Source: Pseudomonas anatoliensis (lineage in GTDB: Bacteria > Pseudomonadota > Gammaproteobacteria > Pseudomonadales > Pseudomonadaceae). From it: a stretch of DNA of 64,000 nt. The notes under the pieces are model-generated. The model had not been told where the DNA came from. It searched no databases and worked only from the letters and a program-made list of their open reading frames with translations. A program made the position numbers and the translations under genes. Shown in pieces: positions 45,727 to 58,000 of the stretch (position 1 is its first letter; each line of letters starts with the position of its first letter). The DNA is taken from contig NZ_JACVHC010000002.1 in NCBI RefSeq assembly GCF_017976235.1, positions 806,001 to 870,000 of the forward strand, written 5' to 3'.

Positions 45727-46914
45727 ATGACACATTTCATGGAAATGGATTTACCAGTCCCGGAAGTAAAAGAAGCGCTTACTAATAATACGCTCTATCC
45801 AATGGACGCTTTTGACGGGGCAACAGCGACCGTCAAATATAAGATGGAGAAGACCGATACCATTATTTTTCATTGCGAGGGGCCGGCAGGTATAGGGGTT
45901 CCCACTTTCGAGGAAAAACAAGGTAATGAAAGTGGAAGCGTTGATTTCGGGATTCTTGCCTGCACGATCGGTGCCTGCATCGGTAAAACCCTTTTTGTCT
46001 GGTATGAGGTTTCTCGAGGCAATACCTCATGGGAATCACAGAAGCTTGAACTCCAGGTGCAATATCTGGATATGTCTGATCTCCCTGCCCCGGCACTTCC
46101 AGATGTGACTCTAATCGAAGGGGATAAAGTGCTGGACCTGCGCAGTCTTTCGCATGATGCGATAGTCACATTAGCCCCCCCACCTTTTTTCGCCGTGGGT
46201 CAGAAGATGTGGGTTCGTGTTGCGGGCCTGCATGCTGACCCGTCCGAGACAGTGCTTACGCTCCTGGAGGCGGAAGAGATTGAGGAGCGTCATCTTGTCG
46301 AGGGTGTCAAGTTGACTATTCCTCGCGGATGGTTGTTTGGCCTGGATGATTATTCAGCATTGACAGTTGAATGCTTTCTCGCCTATGGCGGTCAATCAGA
46401 TATTGAGACTGCTCAGGAACTTCCGCGTACGACTCACAAGATTCGTCAGCGCGAGCATCAGTTACTCGACGACTTCACAGATTTCGACCTGACGGGGTGG
46501 AACAGTTGGAAGAAAGGACCTGCCGCGGCGGATCCGTTAGATCTCATTGTGAAGAGTGACAAGACTGGACACTATCTATGGAATTGGGGATATACAAGTC
46601 CCAACAACGGTATTCACCTGTTCAAGGATTATAAGTATCTGCAGCCGGGCCGTAGTTATGAATTTACTCTGCAACTTCGCAGGAATAGTCCGGCTAATCC
46701 GGCGCCAAAACTGTCGTTGGAAAGCGATCAGTCGATCATTGTAGAACCGACACCTCTTCTATCGCCGGAATGGATCACAGTGGGTAGTACCTTCATTGCC
46801 AACTCCAGCACTGTGCAACTGCGACTGGTCAGTCATGTTAATTCTGTCGCCGGGAATGATTACGACGTAACCCGTATTCGCTTGAAGGAAATGTTGTCAG
46901 GGAACGAAGTTTAA
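45727..46914 (+). CDS. Orphan protein with Ig-like and jelly-roll-like regions
   Basis: 395 residues, not recognised as a named family. Two beta-rich segments of about 100 residues (about 20-120 and 140-245; the second has FFAVGQKMWVRVAGL) look like the Ig-like modules of Pseudomonas surface repeat proteins. The C-terminal ~145 residues start DDFTDFDLTGWNSW and resemble a carbohydrate-binding jelly roll (GRSYEFTLQLRR, VGSTFIANSSTVQLRLVSH). There is no signal peptide or membrane segment. Base composition is visibly more AT-rich than its neighbours, with rarer codons, suggesting recent acquisition. CAGGAG supports the start. Confidence 0.75.
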   Translation: MTHFMEMDLPVPEVKEALTNNTLYPMDAFDGATATVKYKMEKTDTIIFHCEGPAGIGVPTFEEKQGNESGSVDFGILACTIGACIGKTLFVWYEVSRGNTSWESQKLELQVQYLDMSDLPAPALPDVTLIEGDKVLDLRSLSHDAIVTLAPPPFFAVGQKMWVRVAGLHADPSETVLTLLEAEEIEERHLVEGVKLTIPRGWLFGLDDYSALTVECFLAYGGQSDIETAQELPRTTHKIRQREHQLLDDFTDFDLTGWNSWKKGPAAADPLDLIVKSDKTGHYLWNWGYTSPNNGIHLFKDYKYLQPGRSYEFTLQLRRNSPANPAPKLSLESDQSIIVEPTPLLSPEWITVGSTFIANSSTVQLRLVSHVNSVAGNDYDVTRIRLKEMLSGNEV

Positions 46915-46933
46915 GTCTTTTTGCAAATGAGCT

Positions 46934-46957
46934 TAATTTTTTGCCCTCGGCTCACGT
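46934..46957 (+). promoter_or_regulatory. PvdS (iron-starvation) promoter box
   Basis: TAATT, 16 bases, then CGT. This is one mismatch from the PvdS consensus TAAAT-N16-CGT and identical in pattern to the box before pvdL. It ends 40 bases before the acetyltransferase ATG. Confidence 0.78.
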
Positions 46958-46997
46958 CACATCGTTTAACTGTCGACGATTATCGTGAGCCCGACCC

Positions 46998-48011
46998 ATG
47001 TCCAATCTGAATGACCTGACTGCCCTGGCCCTGCCTTCGGGCAGCCAGTTGGTAGCCGATGCAACCGAAAGCCGTTTGAGCCTGAGCCTGGACGGGCAGC
47101 CGCTGATTCGCCTGCGCCTTGATCGCGAGGCCAAGGGCCCGATCCATATCGATGAACGCTTCGCCTTGCCGCCGGGGCAAGCCCTGTGGGCAGCCTGTTA
47201 TTGGCTGTTCGCGCGCGATCCGGCGTGCCAGCAATTGACCTGGCAACTCGACCAGCCGCCGACCGAAGCCTTGCTCAGCGGTCTGTTGGTGAACACTGAA
47301 GTGACCGGCGAATACCGCTGCGAGCGCACGCTGTTCTGGCAGTTACCGCAACCGTGGCTCGGCACGTCTCTGACCGGCTGCTATCCGCAACAAATGAAGA
47401 TTAGCGCTGGCAAGCGCCATCCTTTAAGACCGGTGAAGCCGCGCGGTGAAGTCTATCGACGTTTCGATGCGCGCCTCGGCGCCTGGATTTCTCTGCGCAC
47501 GGTCCAGATCGAAGACGACCTGCCGCGCTTCAATCGCTGGCAGAACAACCCGCGAGTCGCCAGTTTCTGGGACGAACAGGGCAGTCTCGAAAAGCATCGC
47601 GAATACCTCAGCAAACTCGACGCCGATCCGCACACGCTGACCTTGATCGGCTGTTTCGATGATCAGCCATTTGCCTATTTCGAAGCCTATTGGGCCAAGG
47701 AAGATCGCATCGCGCCGTTCTACGATGCCGACAATTACGACCGTGGCATTCATATGTTGGTAGGTGAGGAGGATCACCGCGGCCCGCACAAAGTGGCGAG
47801 TTGGTTATCGGCGCTGGTGCATTACCTGTTTCTGGATGATCCGCGCACTCAGCGAGTGGTCGCCGAACCGCGCGCCGACAACGCGAAGATGATCGGCTAC
47901 ATGCAGAACCAGTGCTTCCATTGCGAAAAAGAGTTCGACTTCCCGCACAAACGTGCAGCGCTGATGATGTTGGGGCGTGAGCGGTTTTTTGATCGGTGCA
48001 AGCTGGCTTGA
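46998..48011 (+). CDS. Siderophore-type GNAT acetyltransferase (IucB/RhbD-like)
   Basis: 337 residues. The C-terminal ~190 residues form an acetyl-CoA:N-hydroxylysine/hydroxyornithine acetyltransferase domain like IucB, AlcB and RhbD (ISLRTVQIEDDLPRFNRWQNNPRVASFW, GIHMLVGEEDHRGPHKVASWL, VVAEPRADNAKMIGYMQ). The N-terminal ~150 residues are the less conserved extension seen in this group. With a PvdS box and pvdS/pvdL next door, it very likely acetylates N5-hydroxyornithine for pyoverdine. Pyoverdines with acetyl-hydroxyornithine are known, but this is inferred. Confidence 0.82.
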   Translation: MSNLNDLTALALPSGSQLVADATESRLSLSLDGQPLIRLRLDREAKGPIHIDERFALPPGQALWAACYWLFARDPACQQLTWQLDQPPTEALLSGLLVNTEVTGEYRCERTLFWQLPQPWLGTSLTGCYPQQMKISAGKRHPLRPVKPRGEVYRRFDARLGAWISLRTVQIEDDLPRFNRWQNNPRVASFWDEQGSLEKHREYLSKLDADPHTLTLIGCFDDQPFAYFEAYWAKEDRIAPFYDADNYDRGIHMLVGEEDHRGPHKVASWLSALVHYLFLDDPRTQRVVAEPRADNAKMIGYMQNQCFHCEKEFDFPHKRAALMMLGRERFFDRCKLA

Positions 48012-48024
48012 TATTGCCTTAAAG

Positions 48025-48103
48025 CAAAAGATCGCAGCCTTCGGCAGCTCCTACAGGGTTAACGCGAAACCCGTGTAGGAGCTGCCGAAGGCTGCGATCT
48101 TTT
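48025..48103. repeat. REP inverted pair
   Basis: CAAAAGATCGCAGCCTTCGG... and its inverted copy, 30 bases per arm, between the convergent acetyltransferase and pvdS genes. It may double as a transcription end for both. Confidence 0.9.
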
Positions 48104-48122
48104 TTGTGCGGACAACTGGGTC

Positions 48123-48677
48123 TTAACGCCGACCCACAGCCACCGGATCCCGACGGCTGCTCGACACCTTGCGGCAGTGCACCAGCGCATCACGGATCAT
48201 GAAATTGACCAGGGTCGGCGACACGCCAAGCTCCTTGGCGATGTCCTTCTGCGGCACACCATGCAGGCGATACATCTCGAATGCATAGCGCGTGCGACTC
48301 GGTAGCTCGGTCAGCGCATCGGCGATGTTTTCCAGCGTCGAGAAATTGATGTGCGAGGTTTCCGGCGAAGCACCCTGAATGACCACGTTCAACCCTTCCT
48401 CCTCAGGGCCGGAGTACTTCTGTTCCAGCGCCTGTTTGCGGTAGTGATCGATCGCAAGGTTGCGCACGATCTGGAACAGATAACTCAATTGCGCCTTGAT
48501 CGACGAGGTGATCGGCGGTGCCGACTGCAGTCGGAAAAACGCATCTTGCACCACATCTTCGGCGCGTGACCGGCAGCCGGTAATGCGTGCTGCAATCTTG
48601 ACCAGAATCAGTCGGTTGTCGACGAATGCCTGAAGTAGCGGTGAATCGCACCTGCTTGTGGATACTTGTTCCGTCAT
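48123..48677 (-). CDS. pvdS: Extracytoplasmic-function sigma factor PvdS
   Basis: 184 residues: sigma region 2 (RLILVKIAARITGCRSRAEDVVQDAFFRLQ, FQIVRNLAIDHYRKQ) and region 4 (LTELPSRTRYAFEMYRLHGVPQKDIAKELGVSPTLVNFMIRDAL). It directs transcription of pyoverdine genes from TAAAT-N16-CGT promoters. The ATG at 48677 follows AAGGTG; a GTG three codons upstream is less likely. A Fur box lies in its promoter. It is divergent from pvdL. Confidence 0.96.
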   Translation of the reverse strand: MTEQVSTSRCDSPLLQAFVDNRLILVKIAARITGCRSRAEDVVQDAFFRLQSAPPITSSIKAQLSYLFQIVRNLAIDHYRKQALEQKYSGPEEEGLNVVIQGASPETSHINFSTLENIADALTELPSRTRYAFEMYRLHGVPQKDIAKELGVSPTLVNFMIRDALVHCRKVSSSRRDPVAVGRR

Positions 48678-48753
48678 GGAAATCACCTTACTGCCAATAG
48701 GTTAGTGGGGCGCCTGGGGGCGGGCTGCCCTACACATCGAGCGACAAATTATG

Positions 48754-48772
48754 TTGAATGATAATGATTGTC
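48754..48772 (-). promoter_or_regulatory. Fur box controlling pvdS
   Basis: TTGAATGATAATGATTGTC agrees with 14 of 19 positions of the Fur consensus, including the central ATGATAAT and ATT core. It lies 77-95 bases upstream of the pvdS ATG, where iron-loaded Fur would block its promoter. Confidence 0.85.
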
Positions 48773-48867
48773 AAATGAGAAAGAGAAACAATCCATTGAA
48801 TGGGTGCGATCTGAGAACTGCGACACGCCGCCGCACCCCAGCCCCATTAGCGATCCAGCCTGCCGAC

Positions 48868-48891
48868 TAATTATTTCAAGACGTCATCCGT
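48868..48891 (+). promoter_or_regulatory. PvdS (iron-starvation) promoter box for pvdL
   Basis: TAATT, 16 bases, CGT, ending 152 bases before the pvdL ATG. The same variant of the PvdS consensus precedes the acetyltransferase gene. Confidence 0.78.
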
Positions 48892-49043
48892 TCTCATTGG
48901 TGAATGGTTCCGGATAAAGGCTCCCGGCCAGACAGCATTCCCATGCCTTGCGCGGTCGGCGTAGACCGCGCCCTGCATGCCCTGCGAGGGCGTGTCGCAG
49001 CAACCCGATTCCACTAGCAAGCCGAATTCAGGCAGGAAACCTC

Positions 49044-52000
49044 ATGACCGACGCGTTCGAACTCCCCAGCACCCTGGTCCACGCCCTCCAGCGCCGCGCG
49101 GCCCTGACGCCGGATCGACTGGCCTTGCGTTTTCTTGCCGAAAACGAAGAGCAGGCTGTGGTCCTCAGCTATCGCGAACTGGACCAACGCGCGCGCACCA
49201 TTGCCGCTGCGTTGCAGGCCGAGGCCGAATTTGCTGATCGCGCGGTGCTGCTGTTCCCAAGTGGCCCGGATTACGTTGCGGCGTTTTTTGGTTGCCTGTA
49301 TGCCGGGGTGATCGCGGTGCCGGCCTATCCACCGGAATCGGCCCGCCGTCATCATCAAGAGCGCCTGCTGTCGATCATTGCCGACGCCGAACCGCGCCTG
49401 CTACTGACCAGCGCCGACTTGCGCGATGCCTTGCAACAGATCGAAGGCGCACCGCCGCTGTTGTGCGTCGATACCCTCGACAGCGCTTTGGCTGAGCGCT
49501 GGGTTGAGCCGACTCTGCCGGCCGATCACATTGCATTCCTGCAATACACCTCAGGCTCCACCGCGCTGCCCAAAGGCGTGCAGGTCAGCCACGGCAATCT
49601 GGTCGCCAACGAGCTGCTGATTCGCCACGGTTTTGGCATCGACGTGAACCCCGATGACGTCATCGTCAGCTGGCTGCCGCTGTACCACGACATGGGTTTG
49701 ATCGGCGGTCTGTTGCAGCCGATTTTCAGCGGTGTGCCGTGCATCCTGATGTCGCCGGCGTACTTCCTCGGCCGGCCACTGCGCTGGCTCGAAGCGATCA
49801 GCCAATACGGCGGCACCATCAGCGGCGGGCCGGATTTCGCCTATCGCTTGTGCAGCGAGCGGGTCAGTGAATCGGCGCTTGAACGTCTCGACCTGAGTCG
49901 CTGGCGCGTGGCCTATTCCGGCTCCGAACCGATCCGTCTCGACACCAACGAACGCTTCGCCGAAAAATTCGCGGCGTGTGGTTTCAGTGCCGACAGTTTC
50001 ATGGCTTCGTACGGTCTGGCCGAGGCCACGCTGTTCGTCGCCGGCACGCCGCGCGGCAAGGGCATTCCTGCGCTGCGCGTGGACGATCAGGCGCTGGCGC
50101 AAAACCGTGCAGAGCCGGGCGACGGCAGCGCGATCATGAGTTGCGGCATCAGCCAGCCAGAACACGCGGTGCTGATCGTTGAGCCAACCCGTCTGGAAGA
50201 ACTCGCCGACAATGCCGTCGGCGAAGTCTGGGCGGCTGGCCCGAGCATCGCTCACGGTTACTGGCGCAACCCCGAGGCCAGCGCCAAGACTTTCGTCCAG
50301 CACGCCGGCCGCACCTGGCTGCGCACCGGTGACCTGGGTTTCATGCGTAACGGCGAACTGTTTATCACCGGTCGCCTGAAAGACATGTTGATCGTGCGCG
50401 GCCATAACCTCTATCCGCAGGACATCGAGAAGACGGTCGAGAGCGAAGTGGAAGTGGTACGCAAGGGCCGGGTCGCGGCATTTGCGGTGACTCAGGACGG
50501 CGAAGAAGGCATCGGTATCGCGGCGGAGATCAGCCGCAGTGTGCAGAAAATTCTGCCGCCAGAAGCGCTGATCAAAGCTATCCGCCAAGCGGTGGCCGAG
50601 GGTTATCAGCAAGCACCGAGCGTGGTGGTGTTGCTCAATCCGGGCGCATTGCCGAAAACCTCCAGCGGCAAATTGCAGCGTTCGGCCTGCCGTAATCGCC
50701 TGGCCGATGGCAGCCTCGACAGCTATGCGGTGTTCCCTTCAGATGAAGTGCAAGGTGTCGAATCGACCCTGCAAGGTTCCGAGCTCGAAGCCTTGATCGG
50801 CAAAATCTGGGCCGAACAACTGAACGTCAAACAGGTCAATGCTGACGATCACTTCTTCCTGCTCGGTGGCAACTCGATTGCCGCCACCCAAGTGATCGCC
50901 CGGGTGCGCGAAGAGCTCGGTCTGGCGCTGAGCCTGCGCCTGCTTTTCGAAGCGCCGACGCTGTCCGCCTTCGCCGCTGCCGTGGCCCTGGAGCAGCAGA
51001 ATGGCGCAAGTGTTCAAGGCACAATCAACGCGCTGTCGCGTACGGAGCCAATGCCACAATCGCTGGCGCAAAATCGCTTGTGGATCACCTGGCAACTGGA
51101 TCCGCAAAGCAGCGCCTACAACATTCCGGGGGCGCTGCGTCTGCGCGGCGAGCTCGACGAAGATGCTTTGCGCGCAAGCTTCCAGCAACTGATCGAACGC
51201 CACGAATCCCTGCGCACGCGCTTCTTTGAACGCGACGGCGTGGCACTGCAACAAGTCGATGCTGCGGCTGAATTCAACCTGCAACTGGTCGACATCAGCG
51301 ACCTGCCAACCCATGAACGTGAAGCTCGCGCTGAGCAAATCCGTGAGGACGAAGCGCGCACCCGGTTCGATCTGGAAAAAGGCCCGCTACTCAGGGTGAG
51401 GCTGATTCGCCTTGATGACGAAGACCATCAACTGCTGGTGACGATGCACCACATCATCGCCGACGGCTGGTCGCTGAACGTGTTGATCGATGAATTCTCG
51501 CGCCTGTACGCCGCCGCTTCCCAGGGCCAGAGCACCGAGCTCGCGGCATTGCCAACCCAGTACGCCGACTACGGCAGTTGGCAGCGCCAATGGCTGGCGC
51601 AAGGCGAGGGCGAGCGGCAACTGACCTACTGGAAAACGCAGTTGGGCGATGAGCATCCGACGCTGGAGCTGGCCACCGATCATCCGCGAGCTGCCCAGCA
51701 ACTTCTAAGCGCCTCGCGCCACAGCGTACGTCTGAGCATCAGCCTCAGCGAAACCATTCGCCAGACTGCCCAAGCGCACGATGCCACACCGTTCATGCTG
51801 TTGCTCGCGGCGTTCCAGAGCCTGTTGCACCGTTATAGCGGTCAACGCGATATTCGCATTGGCGTGCCCAATGCCAACCGTCCACGGCTGGAAACCCAAG
51901 GCCTGATCGGCTTCTTCATCAACACTCAGGTGCTGCGCGCGGACGTCGATTCACGCCTGTCGTTCACCGAGTTGCTGGCGCAAACCCGCGAGGCTGCACT

Positions 52001-55000
52001 CGGCGCACAAGCCCATCAGGACCTGCCGTTCGAACAACTGCTCGAAGCCTTCCCGCAGGCCCGCGAACAGGGTTTGTTCCAGGTCATGTTCAACCATCAG
52101 CAACGCGACCTCAGCGCACTCAAACGCCTGCCCGGTCTACTCGCCGAAGAGTTGCCGTGGCACAGCCGCGAGGCCAAGTTCGATCTGCAATTGCACAGCG
52201 AAGAAGACCGCAACGGGCGCCTGACCTTGTCCTTCGACTATGCCGACGAGCTGTTCGACGCCGCGACCATCGGGCGGCTGGCGGAGCATTTCAGCAATCT
52301 TCTGCGAGATGCCTGCGAGCGTCCGCACCATGCCATCGGCGATCTGCAACTGTTGACTGCCAGCGAAAGCGAACTGCAATCAGACTGGAGCCGCGCCCCT
52401 TGTGCCAAGGCTGAGCAATGGCTGCCGGAACTGCTCAACGAACAACTGCGCCTGACCCCGCAACGTACCGCGCTGGTGTGGGAGGGCGGCAGTCTCGATT
52501 TCGCCGAACTACATGCTCAATCCAATCGACTGGCGCATTACTTGCGCGACAAGGGTGTCGGCCCGGATGTCTGCGTGGCCATCGCGGCCGAGCGTTCGCC
52601 GCAACTGCTGATCGGCCTGCTGGCGGTCATCAAGGCAGGCGGCGCTTATGTGCCGCTCGATCCGGATTACCCGGCCGAGCGTCTGGCCTACATGCTCAGC
52701 GACAGCGGCGTCGAATTGCTGCTGACGCAAACCGCATTGCTCGACCGCTTGCCGGCCAGCGATGGCGTCAGCGGCATCGCCATGGATGCCCTGCATCTGG
52801 AGAACTGGCCAAGCCATGCGCCGGGTCTGCACCTGCACGGCGACAACCTCGCCTACGTGATTTATACCTCCGGTTCCACCGGTCAACCGAAAGGCGTCGG
52901 CAACACCCACGCGGCATTGGCTGAACGTCTGCAATGGATGCAGAACACTTATCGCCTGAACGACAGCGACGTGCTGATGCAAAAAGCGCCGATCAGTTTT
53001 GACGTGTCGGTGTGGGAATGCTTCTGGCCGTTGATCACGGGTGCGCGCCTGCTGATTACCGCACCGGGCGAACACCGTGATCCGCATCGCATCGCGCAAC
53101 TGGTTCAGCAATATGGCGTGACCACATTGCACTTCGTGCCGCCGCTGCTCTCGCTGTTCATCGACGAGCCGCTCAGCAGCGAATGCACCAGCCTGCGCCG
53201 GGTGTTCTCCGGCGGCGAAGCCTTGCCAGCCGAGTTGCGCAACCGCGTGCTGGCGCAACTGCCGGCAGTGCAACTGCACAACCGCTATGGCCCGACTGAA
53301 ACCGCGATCAACGTCACCCACTGGCATTGCACTGCCGCTGATGGCGAGCGCTCGCCCATTGGCCGACCGCTGGGCAATGTGGTGTGTCGCGTGCTCGACG
53401 CAGACCTCAATCCTGTACCTGCGGGCGTACCCGGCGAGCTGTGCATCAGCGGTATCGGTCTGGCGCGTGGTTATCTAGGTCGCCCGGCGCTGACCGCCGA
53501 ACGGTTTGTGGTCGATCCATTGGGCGAGCAGGGTGCTCGCTTGTACCGCACCGGTGACCGTGCACGCTGGTCTGCCGATGGCGTGATCGAATACCTCGGC
53601 CGTCTCGATCAGCAGGTCAAACTGCGCGGCTTTCGCGTCGAACCGGAAGAAATCGAAGCACGCTTGCTGGCACAGGACGGCGTTGCCCAAGCCGTGGTGC
53701 TGGTGCGTGAAACCGCTGGCGGTGCGCAACTGATCGGCTACTTCACGGCGACCGATGCCAGCGCAGACCAGGACGCGCAAATCGCCCGGCTGAAAACCGC
53801 ACTCGCCGCCGAACTCCCGGAATACATGGTCCCGGCGCAATTGATGCGCCTTGACGCAATGCCGCTGAGCCCGAGCGGCAAACTCGACCGCCGCGCCTTG
53901 CCCGAGCCGCAATGGCAAGTGCGTGAGCATGTCGAGCCGGTCACTGAACTTGAGCAAAAGATCGCCGCCATCTGGCGCGAAGTGCTGGGCCTGGCGCAAG
54001 TCGGCCTGCGCGACGATTTCTTTGCCCTCGGCGGTCATTCGCTGCTGGCCACGCAAATCATCTCGCGCACCCGTCAGGCTTGCGACGTCGAATTGCCGTT
54101 GCGCGCGTTGTTCGAACACAGTGAGCTCGGTGATTTCGCCGAACAGATCCGTCTGATCCAGGTCAGCGGTCGCACTAACAAACAGCCGCCGATTGAAAAG
54201 GTCGACCGCAGCCAACCCGTGCCGTTGTCCTACTCGCAACAGCGCATGTGGTTCCTCTGGCAGATGGAACCGGACAGCCCAGCGTACAACGTCGGCGGCA
54301 TGGCGCGTCTGCGTGGCGTGTTGCATGTCGAGCATTTCGAGGCGGCATTGCAAGCGCTGATTCTGCGCCACGAAACCCTGCGCACGACATTCCCAAGTGT
54401 CGATGGCGTGGCCCGTCAGCAGGTGCACGCCGAGACTGGCGTGCGCATGGGCTGGAAAGATTTCTCGACACTCGCGGCTGACCTGCGTGAGCAAAAAGTC
54501 CAGCAACTGGCCGACGAAGAAGCGCATCTGCCGTTCGACCTGGAAACCGGTCCGCTGCTGCGTGCCTGTCTGGTCAAGACTGCCGAGCATGAGCATTACT
54601 TCGTCCTGACCCTGCATCACATCGTCACCGAAGGCTGGGCGATGGACATTTTTGCCCGTGAACTCAGCGCGTTGTACGAAGCGTTCGTCGATGATCGCGA
54701 ATCGCCGCTGGAGTCGTTGCCGGTGCAGTACCTCGACTACAGCGTCTGGCAGCGCAACTGGCTGGAGTCCGGCGAGCGTCAGCGTCAACTCGACTACTGG
54801 ACCGCGCAACTGGGCCGCGAACATCCGTTGCTGGAATTGCCGGGTGACCGCCCGCGTCCACCGGTGCAGAGCCATCAGGGTGAGCTGTTCCGTTTCGACC
54901 TCAGTGATGACGTCGCCGCGCGGGTCCGGGCGTTCAATGCGCAAAACGGTCTGACCCTGTTCATGACCATGACCGCCGCACTCGCCACGCTGCTTTACCG

Positions 55001-58000
55001 CTATAGCGGCCAGACCGATCTGCGCATCGGCGCACCGGTGGCCAACCGTATCCGCCCGGAAAGCGAAGGGCTGATCGGCGCGTTCCTCAACACTCAGGTG
55101 CTGCGTTGCCAGCTCGACGGGCAGATGTCGGTCGGCGAGTTGTTCGAGCAGGTGCGCCACACCGTGATCGAAGGGCAGTCCCATCAGGATCTGCCGTTCG
55201 ATCATCTGGTTGAAGCCTTGCAGCCACCGCGCAGCGCCGCTTACAACCCGCTGTTTCAGGTGATGTGCAACGTGCAGCGCTGGGAATTCCAGCAGAGCCG
55301 TATGCTCGCCGGCATGACCGTCGAGTACCTGGCCAACGATGCGCGGGCGACCAAGTTCGATCTCAACCTGGAGGTCACCGACCTCGACCATCGCCTGGGC
55401 TGCTGCCTGACGTACAGCACTGATCTGTTCGATGAGCCGACCATTGCGCGCATGGCCGGGCATTGGCGCAACCTTCTGGAAGCGCTGATCGCCGACCCGC
55501 AACAACGCCTCAGCGAACTGCCGCTGCTGGACGCGCCGGAGCAACAGCGCCTGCTCGACAGCCTCGGCGTCGAGCCGGGCGAGCATCGTCTCGATCAGTG
55601 CATTCATCACCTGTTCGCCGAGCAAGCACTGCTGCGCAAAGATGCGCCAGCCCTGACGTTCGCCGGCCAGACCTTGAGCTACGCCGAACTCGACGCCCGC
55701 GCCAATCGTCTGGCTTGGGCTCTGCGTGAGCGCGGCGTTGGCCCGCAAGTGCGCGTGGGTCTGGCGCTCGAGCGTTCGCTGGAGATGGTCATCGGCCTGC
55801 TGGCGATCCTCAAGGCTGGCGGCGCTTATGTGCCGCTCGATCCGGAATACCCGCTCGACCGTTTGCATTACATGATTGAAGACAGCCGCATCGGTCTGCT
55901 GCTCAGCGACCGCGCGATGTTCAACGCGCTCGGTGATCTGCCGTCGAGCGTGGCGAGTTGGTGCCTGGAAGAGGACAGCGCCGCACTGGCCGATTTCCCG
56001 GCCACCGAGTTGCCATTTATCAGTCTGCCGCAGCATCAGGCCTACCTGATTTACACCTCGGGTTCGACCGGTAAACCGAAAGGCGTGGTGGTGTCCCACG
56101 GCGAAATCGCCATGCATTGCCAAGCCGTTATCGAGCGTTTCGGCATGCGCCCTGACGACTGCGAGTTGCACTTCTATTCGATCAACTTCGATGCTGCGAC
56201 CGAGCGCTTGCTGGTGCCACTGCTCAGCGGCGCGCAGGTGGTGTTGCGGGCGCAAGGTCAGTGGGACGCCGAAGAAATCTGCGGGCTGATCCGCACCCAT
56301 CGCATCAACGTCCTGGGTTTCACCCCGAGCTACGGCAGCCAGTTGGCGCAGTTCCTCGCCACGCAAAACGACATTCTGCCGGTGCGGATGATCATCACCG
56401 GCGGCGAAGCGCTGACCGGCGAACACCTGCAACGCATTCGTGCGGCGTTCAAGCCGAGCCTGTTCTTCAACGCCTATGGCCCGACCGAAACCGTGGTCAT
56501 GCCGCTAGCCAGTCTGGCCCCGGACGTGCTCGAAGAGGGCGCCGGCAGTGTGCCGATCGGCAGCGTGATCGGCGCTCGCGTGGCGTACATTCTCGACGCC
56601 GATCTGGCGTTGGTGCCGCAAGGCGCGACCGGTGAATTGTTTGTCGGCGGCGCGGGTCTGGCGCAGGCTTATCACGACCGTCCGGGTATCACGGCCGAAC
56701 GTTTTGTCGCTGACCCGTTTGCCGCTGATGGCGGACGCATGTATCGCACTGGCGACCTGGTTCGCCAGCGTGCCGACGGTCTGGTCGAGTACCTGGGGCG
56801 GATCGACCATCAGGTGAAAATCCGTGGTTTCCGTATCGAACTTGGTGAAATCGAAACGCGTCTTCTTGATCACGATTCGATTCGCGAAGCGGTGGTGCTG
56901 GCGCTGGATGCGCCGAGCGGCAAACAACTGGTTGGCTACCTTGTCACCGAGATTGCCGAGCACAGCGAGGCTGAACAAGCTCAACTGCGCGAAGCACTGA
57001 AGACGCACCTCAAGGCTCAACTGCCGGATTACATGGTGCCGACCCACCTGATTCTACTGGCAAGCATGCCGCTCACCGCCAACGGCAAACTGGATCGTCG
57101 CGCACTGCCGGCGCCGGACCCCGAACTGAACCGTCAGGACTACGTGGCGCCGAGCAACGAGCTCGAACAAACCCTGGCGCAGATCTGGTGCGAAGTGCTC
57201 AACGTCGAACAGGTCGGCCTCAACGACAACTTCTTCGAGCTGGGTGGCGATTCCATTCTGTCGATTCAAGTGGTCAGCCGCGCGCGTCAGCAGGGCATTC
57301 ATTTCAGTCCGCGTGATCTGTTCCAGCACCAGACCGTGCAGACCCTCGCCGCTGTGGCCAGCCGCACCGAGCTGGTGACAGCCGAGCAAGGTCTGGTAGC
57401 TGGCGAATCGCGTCTGACGCCGATTCAGCACTGGTTCTTCGACACCGATATTCCTCAGCGTCAGCACTGGAACCAGGCGTTGTTGCTGGGACCGACTACT
57501 GCGCTGGAGCGGCAGCTTCTTGAGCGAGCGCTACTGGCGGTGATCGAGCAGCACGACGCCCTGCGTCTGCGCTTCACCGAGGTGGGCGGTCAGTGGCAAG
57601 CGGTACATCAACCGGTTTCGGATGCCGTTGTTTTGTCGTCAGTACGCGTCGCGTCGATGGACAAGTGCGAGGCGCTGTTCGCCGATGCTCAACGCAGTCT
57701 TGATCTGGAAAACGGTCCGCTGCTGCGTGCCTTGCTGGTCGATGGCCCGCACGCTCAGCAACGCCTGTTCATCGCCATTCATCACTTGGTGGTCGACGGT
57801 GTCTCTTGGCGTGTCTTGCTTGACGATCTGCAAACCGTGTATCGCCAGCTCGACGCCGGGCAGTCGGTGAAACTGCCGGCGAAAACCAGTGCCTTCAAGG
57901 ATTGGGCGGCACGCCTGCAGGCTTACGCCGGGAGCGAATCACTGCGCGAAGAACTCAACTGGTGGCAGACCCAACTGGCCGGTCCGAGCGCTGATCTGCC

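Larger units (their letters stand above)
48678..49043. other. pvdS-pvdL divergent regulatory region
   Basis: 366 bases with no gene. It holds the Fur box at 48754-48772 near pvdS and the PvdS box at 48868-48891 for pvdL. The pvdL leader is therefore about 150 bases. Confidence 0.7.
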
